In this document: positions 1-7,492 of the stretch, one piece after another
Position numbering within the stretch: the stretch's first letter is position 1
Layout: each line of letters begins with the position of its first letter
Source of the DNA: Phenylobacterium sp.
GTDB taxonomy: Bacteria; Pseudomonadota; Alphaproteobacteria; Caulobacterales; Caulobacteraceae
Length of the DNA stretch: 64,000 bases
Assembly: GCF_004799515.1 (NCBI RefSeq)
Contig: NZ_SSMX01000014.1
Coordinates: 124,001-188,000 of the forward strand
Reading direction: 5' to 3'
Program-made: the position numbers and the translations under genes
The notes under the pieces: model-generated
Told to the model about the DNA's origin: nothing
The model's database searches: none
The model's input: only the letters and a program-made list of their open reading frames with translations

Positions 1-10
1 TCCGACCACC

Positions 11-39
11 TTGCACCCCCAAGGGAAGGCGGATATAGA
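11..39 (+). promoter_or_regulatory. Putative sigma70-type promoter of tRNA-Glu
   Basis: TTGCAC at 11-16 and TATAGA at 34-39 are separated by 17 bases and lie 22 bases ahead of the mature tRNA-Glu. Spacing and hexamers fit a housekeeping promoter. It was read by eye and has not been tested. Confidence 0.55.
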
Positions 40-60
40 GCCGCCCTTCGCGATCCATGC

Positions 61-135
61 GGTCCCTTCGTCTATCGGTTAGGACGCCAGGTTTTCAACC
101 TGGAGAGAGGGGTTCGACTCCCCTAGGGACTGCCA
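61..135 (+). tRNA. tRNA-Glu (anticodon TTC)
   Basis: The 75-nt cloverleaf closes fully. The seven-pair acceptor stem is GGTCCCT/AGGGACT (one G-U pair), and the anticodon stem CCAGG/CCTGG holds a TTTTCAA loop with TTC at 94-96. The T arm reads GGTTCGACTCC. Discriminator G is at 132 and an encoded CCA at 133-135. It decodes GAA/GAG. Confidence 0.97.
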
Positions 136-287
136 CGCGATTTCCCCAAGGTCATGCCGCCGCCGCGACAATATTCCCCTGTCGCGTGCATTTTGGGCGT
201 TGACGCACGCCATGTTACCAGAACAGTGTTATAGTTGGCTCAGCCCGACGTGTTCGGGGGACGGGGAAGTAACGGGCCGAGGGGCAT

Positions 288-887
288 ATGGCTGGTTACG
301 AATTCGAGCATGTGGACGCGCAGGGTGAGGCCCTGCGTATCAGCGGCCGCGTCAAGTGGTTCGACGCTGGCAAGGGCTATGGCTTCATCGTGCCGGACGA
401 TCCCAGCCAGACCGACCTGAAGGACGTCCTGCTCCATGTGACCAGCCTGCGCAACTCCGGCCGCGAAAATGCGGTCGAGGGCTCGATGATCACCTGCGAC
501 GTGGTCCGCCGGCCGAAGGGCTGGCAGGTGGCCGAGGTCGTCGAGATCGACGAGAGCTGCGCCCCGCCGCCCACCGAACGCCGGCCGGCCCGCGAGGGCG
601 CGCGCGAGGCCTTCCTGCGCGGCGACTTCGCCAACCGCGCGCCGCCCGGGCGTCCGCCGCCGGCCACCGGGCCCCTGGAACGGGCCAAGGTGAAGTGGTT
701 CAACCGCACCAAGGGCTACGGCTTCGTGGTGCGCGACACCGAGCCGGGCGACATCTTCGTCCATATCGAGACCCTGCGCCGCTCGGGCATGGAGGACCTG
801 CAGCCCGGCGACGACGTCATGGTGCGCTTCGCCGAGGGCCCCAAGGGGCTGGTGGTGGCCGATATCGAGGCCCCGCAGGCCGACTGA
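288..887 (+). CDS. Two-domain cold-shock protein (CspA family)
   Basis: This 199-residue protein contains two cold-shock OB-fold domains, at about residues 16-85 and 126-195. Each carries the RNP1-type core, with [12 protein letters not shown] in the first and [12 protein letters not shown] in the second. A proline/arginine-rich linker (about 88-125) joins them. Such proteins bind single-stranded nucleic acid and melt RNA structure; the double-domain form is known from Caulobacter and relatives. ATG 288 follows a GAGGGG ribosome site. The roughly 150 bases between tRNA-Glu and the start leave room for the long leader common in csp genes, but no promoter pair with good spacing was found there. 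Confidence 0.92.
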   Translation: MAGYEFEHVDAQGEALRISGRVKWFDAGKGYGFIVPDDPSQTDLKDVLLHVTSLRNSGRENAVEGSMITCDVVRRPKGWQVAEVVEIDESCAPPPTERRPAREGAREAFLRGDFANRAPPGRPPPATGPLERAKVKWFNRTKGYGFVVRDTEPGDIFVHIETLRRSGMEDLQPGDDVMVRFAEGPKGLVVADIEAPQAD

Positions 888-977
888 CATCTTGCCTGGG
901 GAAAGCGGGCGGCCCTAAGGATGGGCGCCAACCTCCGGGAGCCCGGCTTGCCGCATCCGTTCCGACGCCCCCCGACC

Positions 978-1742
978 ATGCTTGGCGCCGCGCTCATCGC
1001 CGCCCTGCTGGCCTGGCCCGCCGCCGCGGCCGTGCCGGTGGGCGGCGTGCAGGTGGTCCGCGCCTATCCGCACGATCCGGGCGCCTTCACCGAGGGCCTG
1101 TTCTACCTGAAAGGCGAGCTCTTCGAGAGCACCGGCATGCCCGGTCAGTCCAATGTCCGCCGGGTGCGCCTGGCCGACGGCGCGGTGCTGCAGCTGGCGC
1201 CGATCGCGCCCAACCTGTTCGGCGAGGGCATCGTCAACTGGGGCGACGAAATCGTCAGCCTGACCTGGCAGAACCACATCGGCTTCCGCTGGGACCGCAA
1301 GACGCTCACCCAGAAGAAGACCTTCTCCTATCCCGGCGAAGGCTGGGCCCTGACCCAGGACGGCAAGCACCTGATCATGAGCGACGGCACCGCGTCCTTG
1401 CGGGTGCTGGACCCGCTGACCTTCAAGGAGCTGAAGCGCATCCCGGTCACCGCCGATGGCCGCCCGGTCGACCAGCTGAACGAGCTGGAATGGGTGAAGG
1501 GCGAGATCCTGGCCAACATCTGGCAGACCAAGCGGATCGCCCGTATCGACCCGGCCACCGGCCATGTGAAGGGCTGGATCGACCTCTTCGCCCTGCCGGA
1601 GACCCAGGGCGGCGGCAATCCCGACGCCGTGGCCAACGGCATCGCCTACGACCGCGAGCACGACCGGCTGTTCGTCACCGGCAAGTACTGGCCGCACCTC
1701 TACGAGGTGAAGCTGACGCCGCCCGCGAGGACGGCGCCTTGA
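978..1742 (+). CDS. Exported glutaminyl-peptide cyclotransferase (bacterial QC family)
   Basis: The protein resembles the beta-propeller glutamine cyclotransferases that convert N-terminal glutamine to pyroglutamate. Family hallmarks seen are YPHDPGAFTEGL near the N-terminus, a central NELEWVKGEILANIWQT segment and a late GGNPDAVANGIAYD segment. The ATG at 978 is preferred because it begins directly with a hydrophobic signal peptide ending AAA; an in-frame ATG at 921 would put 19 charged residues ahead of it. Mature length is about 235 residues, normal for the family, and location should be periplasmic. The stop overlaps the next gene by 4 bases, suggesting co-transcription. Confidence 0.85.
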   Translation: MLGAALIAALLAWPAAAAVPVGGVQVVRAYPHDPGAFTEGLFYLKGELFESTGMPGQSNVRRVRLADGAVLQLAPIAPNLFGEGIVNWGDEIVSLTWQNHIGFRWDRKTLTQKKTFSYPGEGWALTQDGKHLIMSDGTASLRVLDPLTFKELKRIPVTADGRPVDQLNELEWVKGEILANIWQTKRIARIDPATGHVKGWIDLFALPETQGGGNPDAVANGIAYDREHDRLFVTGKYWPHLYEVKLTPPARTAP

Positions 1743-2179
1743 GCCGTGCGCCGGAGGACGGCCAGCCGCAGCCCGCGGCGCCCGACGGCTATGTCCCCGC
1801 CCAGGGACGCGGCGGCTTCTCGACGCTCAACGGGCCCTATTTCCATCGCCTGGGCGATGGCCCGCTGTCCGAGCAGGCTTTCTTTGCCCTGCCGCGCCAC
1901 GCCAACGGCCTCGGCCTGGTGCACGGCGGCATGCTCTCGGCCTTCATGGACGGCGTGCTGGCCGGCGCGGTCTGGCGCGGAGCGGGCAAGACCGCGGTGA
2001 CCATCCACCTCTCCATCGACTTCCTGCACATGGCCCGGGTCGGCGAGTGGGTGATGGGCGAGGCGAAGATGACGCGAGCCACCCGCGAGGTCGCCTTCGC
2101 CGAAGGCCGCGCCTATGTCGGCGGCCACGACGTGGTCCGCTGCTCGGGCGTCTTCAAGCTGATGAGCCGCGACCGCTAG
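1739..2179 (+). CDS. PaaI-type hotdog-fold thioesterase
   Basis: The 146-residue protein has a hotdog fold, with the GLVHGGMLSAFMDG stretch typical of PaaI/acyl-CoA thioesterases and a later VTIHLSIDFLHMA strand. It probably hydrolyses an acyl-CoA thioester, but the substrate is unknown. No ATG precedes the conserved core. The TTG at 1739 overlaps the cyclotransferase stop as TTGA and gives a full-length N-terminus, so this rare start was chosen. The overlap implies translational coupling. Function beyond family level is open. Confidence 0.8.
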   Translation: MSRAPEDGQPQPAAPDGYVPAQGRGGFSTLNGPYFHRLGDGPLSEQAFFALPRHANGLGLVHGGMLSAFMDGVLAGAVWRGAGKTAVTIHLSIDFLHMARVGEWVMGEAKMTRATREVAFAEGRAYVGGHDVVRCSGVFKLMSRDR

Positions 2180-2248
2180 GCGTTCAAGCGCGCCGCCTCC
2201 GTTGCCGAAGCCGGAAAACGCCTATATCGCAGGCCACGCCGGCGCCCT

Positions 2249-2325
2249 CGGGGCGTAGCGCAGCCTGGTAGCGCATCTGCTTTGGGAGCAGAGGGTCGGG
2301 AGTTCGAATCTCTCCGCCCCGACCA
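2249..2325 (+). tRNA. tRNA-Pro (anticodon TGG)
   Basis: The 77-nt tRNA has acceptor stem CGGGGCG/CGCCCCG, anticodon stem TCTGC/GCAGA around loop TTTGGGA (anticodon TGG), a GAGTTCGAATCTC T arm, discriminator A and encoded CCA at 2323-2325. A TATATC at 2223-2228 could be its -10 box, but the -35 match is poor. Confidence 0.97.
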
Positions 2326-2353
2326 CGCCGGCGAAAGGATTTCGAGGTCGACC

Positions 2354-2659
2354 ATGCTCGCGCGCATCTTCCGCCCCGCCAAGACCGCCATGCAGTCGGG
2401 CAAGGCCAAGACCCATGAGTGGGTGCTGGAATTCGAACCGGCGTCCGCCAGACGGCAGGACCCGTTGATGGGCTGGACCCAGACGGCGGACACCGAGGGC
2501 CAGGTGCGGCTTTCCTTCGAGACCAAGGAGGAGGCCGTGCGCTACGCCGACCAGCACGGCATCGCCTTCCAGCTCGTCGATCCCAAGCCCGCGAAACGGA
2601 TCATCAAGGCCTACGCAGACAACTTCGCCTTCGGCCGCAAGGTCCCCTGGACTCACTGA
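2354..2659 (+). CDS. Complex I accessory subunit, NDUFS4-like (ETC complex I subunit family)
   Basis: This 101-residue protein matches the alphaproteobacterial homologue of mitochondrial NDUFS4 (18-kDa subunit). It opens with MLARIFRPAKTAMQSG and contains KTHEWVLEFEP, then the W-T-x-T-x-D segment GWTQTADTEGQVRLSFETKE, and ends with a FGRKVPWTH tail. Family members sit on the peripheral arm of NADH:ubiquinone oxidoreductase. ATG 2354 starts exactly at the conserved N-terminus, 28 bases after tRNA-Pro. The gene stands alone between two tRNA genes, as is common for this accessory subunit. Confidence 0.9.
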   Translation: MLARIFRPAKTAMQSGKAKTHEWVLEFEPASARRQDPLMGWTQTADTEGQVRLSFETKEEAVRYADQHGIAFQLVDPKPAKRIIKAYADNFAFGRKVPWTH

Positions 2660-2705
2660 GATGGGGACACGCTGAGATTGGGACGCACCGACGCTGGCCA
2701 CACCA

Positions 2706-2782
2706 GCGCCCTTAGCTCAACCGGATAGAGCACCCGCCTTCTAAGCGGGCGGTTGCAGGTTCGAATCCTGCAGGGCGCGCCA
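2706..2782 (+). tRNA. tRNA-Arg (anticodon TCT)
   Basis: The 77-nt cloverleaf has acceptor stem GCGCCCT/AGGGCGC and anticodon stem CCCGC/GCGGG around loop CTTCTAA with TCT. The T arm is GCAGGTTCGAATCCTGC, with discriminator G and CCA at 2780-2782. It decodes AGA/AGG. Confidence 0.97.
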
Positions 2783-2810
2783 AGCTGTCGCGGAAGGCCG
2801 CGCCAAGCGG

Positions 2811-3239
2811 CTATTTCGGCTTCGGATCGGACGCGCAGGCGACCTTGGTGACCTGGGGCGCGTAGAACAGGCCGGCCTCGGAGAGCACGCCGGGGCCGGA
2901 TCCCGATAGGCCGTCGATGGCCATGTTGGTCGCGGCCGTGCGCCAGGCGACGCTGGCGCACCACCGCTGCAGTTCCTTGGGATAGCGCGCCTTCAGCTCG
3001 GCCACCACCGAGGCGACGCACGCCGGGTCACGGGACGAGCAGGCCTTCGGCGCGGCCTTGGGCGGGGCGACCGTGACGCCGCTCACCGTGTTCCCGGACG
3101 GCTTGGTGGCGGGCGTCTTGGGCGGCGCGGCGGGCGCGTCGCCGACGGCCTCCACCGTCGGAATGTCCGCCCCTTGGGCAAGGGCCTCACCTGCGACGAG
3201 GCTGACCGAGATCAGAAGCGCTACGGCGAGCTTGTTCAT
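2811..3239 (-). CDS. Exported protein of unknown function
   Basis: A 142-residue protein starts at ATG 3239 behind a clear GGAGGA site. It has a signal peptide (MNKLAVALLISVSLVAGEALAQ) and a proline/alanine-rich spacer at about residues 30-65. A small globular part with four cysteines (CSSRDPAC, RWCASV, VACAS) could form disulfides in the periplasm. I do not recognise the family. It is transcribed toward tRNA-Arg and lies downstream of the glycerate kinase gene on the same strand, about 90 bases away. Confidence 0.7.
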   Translation of the reverse strand: MNKLAVALLISVSLVAGEALAQGADIPTVEAVGDAPAAPPKTPATKPSGNTVSGVTVAPPKAAPKACSSRDPACVASVVAELKARYPKELQRWCASVAWRTAATNMAIDGLSGSGPGVLSEAGLFYAPQVTKVACASDPKPK

Positions 3240-3330
3240 CTGTCCTCCGAGACGCTCAAGGTAGAGCTGAACTCTGGCGAATGGATGTCGGCCTCTGTTT
3301 CGCCTCGTTACACGACGCCGGGCGCCGGCG

Positions 3331-4188
3331 TTATTCAAACGGACTTCGGTTGGCGTCGAGGCTGACCGTCCAGGCCGCACGGGCCGGCATTTCGGCCAGG
3401 ATCCAGCGGGTGAGCCGCTCATAGTGGGCGACGAAACGGGCGATCTCGGCCTCGCTCATGCCGCCGGCATCCTTGGCTCGCAGCTTGGCCTCCTGCTCGG
3501 CGCGCCAGCCGGCGACGACCTCGAAGCTGGGCGCGGCCAGCAGGATCAGGTCGTGCAGCTTGCCGAACAGCTCCTGATAGGGCCCGTCGAGCTGGTCGTT
3601 GACATAGGTCCGCCAGACGCCCGCCGCGTCCTCGTCACGCTCCAGGGCGTTCACCGGCGTCGCGAGGGCCGCCGCGCCCTGCGCCACCGCGCCCACGCAC
3701 CAGCCTTCCAGCAGGATCACGTCCACCGGTGTGGCCACTGTTGGCCAGGCGGCGCGGGGCGCGCGGGTGTCGGCGGCCTTGTCGAAGCGCGGCAGCACGG
3801 CCTTGCCCTTGGACCGCAGCTGGTCGATGGCGGCGCTGGCCATGCCCACGTCGTGGGTGCCCGGCGGCCCACGGGTCGCCAGCAGCGGATGCACCTCCCG
3901 CGCCAGCCGCTGGCGCGCCTCGTGGGTCATGTAGAAGTCGTCCAGCGACGGGGCGACGGCGCGCAGGCCGCGCGCCTCCAGCAGGCGCACGACATAGGCG
4001 GCGACGGTGCTCTTGCCGGAGCCCTGGGCGCCGCAGAGACCGATCACCGCGCAGCGCTTGCGGTCGATCCGCCGGCGCTGAGCGCGGGCCGCCAGCGGCT
4101 CGCAGACCAGCTCGGCGGTCCGGCGGAAGCTGTCGGGCAGGCCTTCCTCGGCCATGAACCGCTCAAGATCGCCGTCGTCCATCCGCAC
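3331..4188 (-). CDS. D-glycerate 3-kinase-like P-loop kinase
   Basis: The protein has Walker A GAQGSGKST at residues 53-61, the lid/substrate motifs SLDDFYMT, RGPPGTHD and LPRFDKAADTR, and a Walker B-like LLEGWCVG. This set identifies the GLYK/YggC/Tda10 group related to phosphoribulokinase and uridine kinase. These enzymes phosphorylate glycerate to 3-phosphoglycerate. Length (285 aa) is normal. The start ATG 4188 begins directly at an acidic N-terminus. The gene follows metC and the SDR remnant on the same strand, with 19 bases between the remnant stop and this start. Confidence 0.82.
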   Translation of the reverse strand: MRMDDGDLERFMAEEGLPDSFRRTAELVCEPLAARAQRRRIDRKRCAVIGLCGAQGSGKSTVAAYVVRLLEARGLRAVAPSLDDFYMTHEARQRLAREVHPLLATRGPPGTHDVGMASAAIDQLRSKGKAVLPRFDKAADTRAPRAAWPTVATPVDVILLEGWCVGAVAQGAAALATPVNALERDEDAAGVWRTYVNDQLDGPYQELFGKLHDLILLAAPSFEVVAGWRAEQEAKLRAKDAGGMSEAEIARFVAHYERLTRWILAEMPARAAWTVSLDANRSPFE

Positions 4189-4207
4189 CCCTTGAGGGAG
4201 GCGAAGC

Positions 4208-4294
4208 TCAGCCCCCGGTATAGTCGCCGATGATCGGCAGGATCTCGCCGGTGATGTAGCTGGAGGTCTGGGGCGAGGCCAGGAAGACGTAGGC
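4208..4294 (-). pseudogene. Remnant: C-terminal 28 codons of a short-chain dehydrogenase
   Basis: Directly after the metC stop (TAG 4297-4295), and in the same frame, the minus strand reads AYVFLASPQTSSYITGEILP and then ends with IIGDYTGG and a stop at 4208-4210. The FLASP-x-SSYITGEILP pattern is the classical C-terminus of SDR oxidoreductases. There is no start codon or Rossmann domain, so this is what remains after a deletion. It can be translated only by read-through of the metC stop. Confidence 0.75.
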
Positions 4295-5464
4295 CTAGGC
4301 CTTGGCGGTCCGATAGGCGGTGAAGCCCTGCTCCAGGTCGGCGATCAGGTCGGCAGGGTCTTCCAGGCCGATGTGCAGCCGCATCAGCGGCCCGCCGTAG
4401 TCGGGGTGGAAGTTGCGGACCTTGAGTTGGTGGTCGCAGGAGATCGCCAGGCTCTCGAAGCCGCCCCAGGAAAAGCCCAGGCCGAACAGGCTGAGCGCGT
4501 CCAGGAAGGCGTCCACGGCCGCCGACGGCGCTGGCCGCAGGGAAAAGCCGAATAGGCCGCAGGCGCCGGAATAGTCCCGCGCCCAGAGCGCGTGGTCGGG
4601 CGCTCCGGGCAGGGCGGGATGGAAGACCTGGACCACCTCGGGGCGGCCGCGCAGCCAGTCGGCGACCGCGAGGCCACTCGTCCCATGTCGCGCCAGGCGC
4701 GTAGGCAGGGTGCGCAAGCCGCGCAGCACCTGGTAGGCCTCATCGCCCGCCACCGACCAGCCCAGGTTGTGGACGCCGTCGTCCAGGGCGTGGGCCAGCT
4801 TGGCGTCGGCCACGGCCGCCGAGCCCATGAACACATCCGAGTGGCCGGCGACATATTTGGTCAGCGCCTGGATCGAGATGTCCACGCCGTGATCCAGCGG
4901 CCGGTAGAGCAGGCCCGCGGCCCAGGTATTGTCGGCGGCAGTCAGGATGCCGCGCGCCCGGGCGAGCTCGGCCACCTGGGCCACGTCCTGCATCTCGAAG
5001 CTGAGCGACCCCGGCGATTCCATCAGGATCAGGCGCGTGGCGTCGGAGGCGCCGGCGACCAATTCGGTCGGATCCTGGCGCGAGTCGAAATAGCGGACGC
5101 CCACTCCGAACCGTTTCAGCACCTGCTCGCAGAACCGCCGGGTCGGCCGGTAGATCACGTCGCTCGCCAGCACCTCGTCGCCGGCCTTCAGCACGGCCAG
5201 CAGGGCGCCGGTGAGGGCGGCGAGGCCAGACGGATAGAGGGCGACGGCCCGGGCGTTCTCCAGCTCGCAGAGCGCCGCCTGCAGCGCGAACTGGGCGGAG
5301 AGCCCCTGGCGGCCGTAGGTCAGTCGCCCATCGGTGGGATAGAGGCTGGCCGCGTCGGGCAGCAGGACGGTCGAGCCCTTCTGCACCGCCGGGCCCACCG
5401 TCTTCGCCGGACGCCCAGCGCCGTGGCCGGCGCGGATCAGGCGGGTCTCGTCCTTCGGGGGCAT
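4295..5464 (-). CDS. metC: Cystathionine beta-lyase (PLP-dependent trans-sulfuration enzyme)
   Basis: This 389-residue Cys/Met-metabolism PLP enzyme has its Schiff-base lysine at K203 in SIQALTKYVAGHSDV. It also shows the YGRQG phosphate-binding segment, the ALYPSGLAALTGALLA motif and AADNTWAAG. The late FSWGGFESL motif favours beta-lyase (cystathionine to homocysteine) over gamma-synthase. ATG 5464 gives the usual N-terminus; the open frame extends upstream but reads into the divergent gene's leader. The gene shares an 81-base promoter region with the binding-protein gene on the other strand. Confidence 0.9.
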   Translation of the reverse strand: MPPKDETRLIRAGHGAGRPAKTVGPAVQKGSTVLLPDAASLYPTDGRLTYGRQGLSAQFALQAALCELENARAVALYPSGLAALTGALLAVLKAGDEVLASDVIYRPTRRFCEQVLKRFGVGVRYFDSRQDPTELVAGASDATRLILMESPGSLSFEMQDVAQVAELARARGILTAADNTWAAGLLYRPLDHGVDISIQALTKYVAGHSDVFMGSAAVADAKLAHALDDGVHNLGWSVAGDEAYQVLRGLRTLPTRLARHGTSGLAVADWLRGRPEVVQVFHPALPGAPDHALWARDYSGACGLFGFSLRPAPSAAVDAFLDALSLFGLGFSWGGFESLAISCDHQLKVRNFHPDYGGPLMRLHIGLEDPADLIADLEQGFTAYRTAKA

Positions 5465-5545
5465 AGAGGTTGCGGCGCCTGGGCTTGCGGGTGACAGTAC
5501 CGGCGCACTTAGAGCCTTGCGGGGAGGCTCTTTCAAGGAGCAGCG

Positions 5546-6637
5546 ATGATCCGGCGGTGGGCCGCGGCCAGCCTGGCGATCCTGACCTTGACCGCCTGCG
5601 ACAGCGGCTCGAAGCCCGCCGCCACGCCCGCGCCGAAAGCCGCCGCGACCTTCACGGTCCGCTACCACGCCACGCCCAGCAAGGTGCTGAACGCGGTGCG
5701 CAAGCGCGGCTACGTCTCCTGCGGGGTCAATCCGGGTTTGCCGGGGTTCGCCTACCCGGACTTCCGCGGCGCCTGGCGCGGCTTCGACGTGGACTTCTGC
5801 CGCGCGGTGGCCGCGGCGGTCCTAGGCGACGCCGACAAGGTGCGCTTCACCCCGATCGGCGGGCCGGACCGCTTCGGCGCCCTGCAGCGGGGCGAGATCG
5901 ACATCCTGTCGCGCAACACCTCGTGGTCGTTCTCCCGCGACTCAGGGCTTGGCCTCGACTTCGCCGCCACCACCTATTTCGACGGCCAGGGGTTCCTGGC
6001 GCCCAAGGCGCTGGGCCTGGCCAGCGCCCAGGAGCTTTCCGGCGCGCGGATCTGCGTCCAGGCCGGGACCGCCAGCGAGGCCAACCTCGCCGACTGGTTC
6101 CGCGCCCGCGGCATCGCCTACAAGCCGGTGGTCGTGGCCTCCGAGGCCGAGGCGCGTCGGCTCTACGAGAACGACGGCTGCGATGTGTTCAGCGCCGACA
6201 TCTCGGCGCTCGCCGGCTCCCGCTCGGTGTTGAACAACCCGAGCGCCCACGTCATCCTGCCCGACGTGATCTCAAAGGAGCCGCTGGGACCGGTCGTGCG
6301 CCAGAACGATCCGGTGTGGGCCGACATCGTGCGCTGGACGGTCTACGTGACCATCCTGGGCGAGGAACTGGGGCTGACCTCAAAGACGGTGGCCGAGGCG
6401 CGGCAGACGGCGGTCGATCCGCAGACGCGGCGCCTGCTGGGCGTCGACGAGAACTACGGCGCGCTCCTGGGGCTCAACCGCGACTGGGCCTACCAGGTGA
6501 TCCGCCAGGTCGGGGCCTATCACGAGATCTTCGCCCGCAACGTCGGCTCGAACTCGTCGCTGAAGCTGGACCGCGGGCTGAACGCGCTCTGGAACGCGCC
6601 CAAGCCCGGCCTGCTCTACGCGCCGCCCTTCCGCTAG
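5546..6637 (+). CDS. Amino-acid ABC transporter substrate-binding lipoprotein (AapJ/BztA-like), orphan
   Basis: The 363-residue protein has a lipoprotein signal (LTLTAC, lipidated Cys about residue 18). It also has the AapJ/BztA-type core: LNAVRKRGYVSCGVNPGLPG, FDVDFCRAVAAAVLGD, and DILSRNTSWSFSRD. Related proteins deliver general L-amino acids to an AapQMP permease. No permease or ATPase gene lies beside it, so it may serve a transporter encoded elsewhere or act as a sensor. ATG 5546 has an AAGGAG site. It converges on sseA with only 9 bases between the stops. Confidence 0.85.
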   Translation: MIRRWAAASLAILTLTACDSGSKPAATPAPKAAATFTVRYHATPSKVLNAVRKRGYVSCGVNPGLPGFAYPDFRGAWRGFDVDFCRAVAAAVLGDADKVRFTPIGGPDRFGALQRGEIDILSRNTSWSFSRDSGLGLDFAATTYFDGQGFLAPKALGLASAQELSGARICVQAGTASEANLADWFRARGIAYKPVVVASEAEARRLYENDGCDVFSADISALAGSRSVLNNPSAHVILPDVISKEPLGPVVRQNDPVWADIVRWTVYVTILGEELGLTSKTVAEARQTAVDPQTRRLLGVDENYGALLGLNRDWAYQVIRQVGAYHEIFARNVGSNSSLKLDRGLNALWNAPKPGLLYAPPFR

Positions 6638-6646
6638 AGGCGTCCG

Positions 6647-7492
6647 CTAGGCGCCCGTGACGATCGGCGTGTCGGCGCGGCCGCCCCATTCGGTCCAGGA
6701 GCCGTCGTAGACCGCGACGTCCTCACGGCCCAGGCGCGCCAGGGCGAGCGTCAGCAGGGCGGCGCTGACGCCGGAGCCGCAGGTGGTGACGATGGGGCCG
6801 TCGAGGTCGACGCCGGCGGCCTGGAAGGCGGCCTTGAGCGCCGCGCCGTCCTTCATCGTACCATCGGGATTGAGCAGGCCGCCCCAAGGGACATTGAACG
6901 CGCCCGGCATGTGGCCGCTGCGCAGGCCGGCGCGAGGCTCCGGCGCCTCGCCGCGGAAGCGCGGAGCCGAGCGGGCGTCGATCACCTGGGCGTCGTGGGC
7001 GGCCAGCGTCGCCTCCACCTGCGCCAGGTCGCGCACCAGGCTGGGATCGAAGGCGGGTTCCAGGGTGGTGGGATCGACCTGGGGCAGGGCGGTCTCGACC
7101 GGCCGTCCCTCGGCGCGCCATTTCAGCAGGCCGCCGTCGAGGACGAAGACCTCCGGGAAGCCCATGACCCGCAGCGTCCACCAGACCCGTGGCGCGGAGA
7201 AGATACCCTGGGCGTCATAGACCACGGTGATCAGGTCGCGGCGCAGGCCGAGCGCGCCGGCGGCCTCGGCGAAGGCCGCGTCGCTCGGCAGCATGTGCGG
7301 CAGATCGGTCGAGTGGTCGGCGACGGCGTCGATGTCGAAGAACACAGCGCGCGGAATGTGCCCCTGAGCATAGGACGCCGCGCCCGTCTTGCCCTCGCCG
7401 GGCATGAACCAGCTCGCGTCGACAATCGACAGGTCATTCGAGCCCAGCCGCTCCGCCAGCCAGGCGGTGGAGACGAGGGGATCGTTGCTCAT
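6647..7492 (-). CDS. sseA: 3-Mercaptopyruvate sulfurtransferase (tandem rhodanese)
   Basis: Two rhodanese domains cover about residues 5-140 and 160-280. The second holds the active cysteine C238 in the loop CGSGVSA, which is of mercaptopyruvate type rather than thiosulfate type (CRKGVT). The enzyme moves sulfur from 3-mercaptopyruvate to thiol acceptors. The start at ATG 7492 is favoured over an in-frame ATG at 7501 because it overlaps the cysK stop as ATGA. It forms a two-gene sulfur operon with cysK. Confidence 0.9.
   Translation of the reverse strand: MSNDPLVSTAWLAERLGSNDLSIVDASWFMPGEGKTGAASYAQGHIPRAVFFDIDAVADHSTDLPHMLPSDAAFAEAAGALGLRRDLITVVYDAQGIFSAPRVWWTLRVMGFPEVFVLDGGLLKWRAEGRPVETALPQVDPTTLEPAFDPSLVRDLAQVEATLAAHDAQVIDARSAPRFRGEAPEPRAGLRSGHMPGAFNVPWGGLLNPDGTMKDGAALKAAFQAAGVDLDGPIVTTCGSGVSAALLTLALARLGREDVAVYDGSWTEWGGRADTPIVTGA

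Noticed and set aside
200..235. TTGACG and TATAGT upstream of the cold-shock gene as a promoter
   Set aside because: The spacer is 24 bases, too long for a sigma70 promoter, and no better pair was found.
356..1738. Plus-strand open frame running through the cold-shock and cyclotransferase genes before the thioesterase
   Set aside because: Arg/Pro/Gly-rich shadow of two well-supported genes; only its last 146 codons (from 1739) are protein-like.
2657..2688. Imperfect 16-bp tandem repeat (TGAGATGGGGACACGC / TGAGATTGGGACGCAC) between the NDUFS4-like gene and tRNA-Arg
   Set aside because: Three mismatches and too short to call a functional repeat; no promoter hexamers fit around it.
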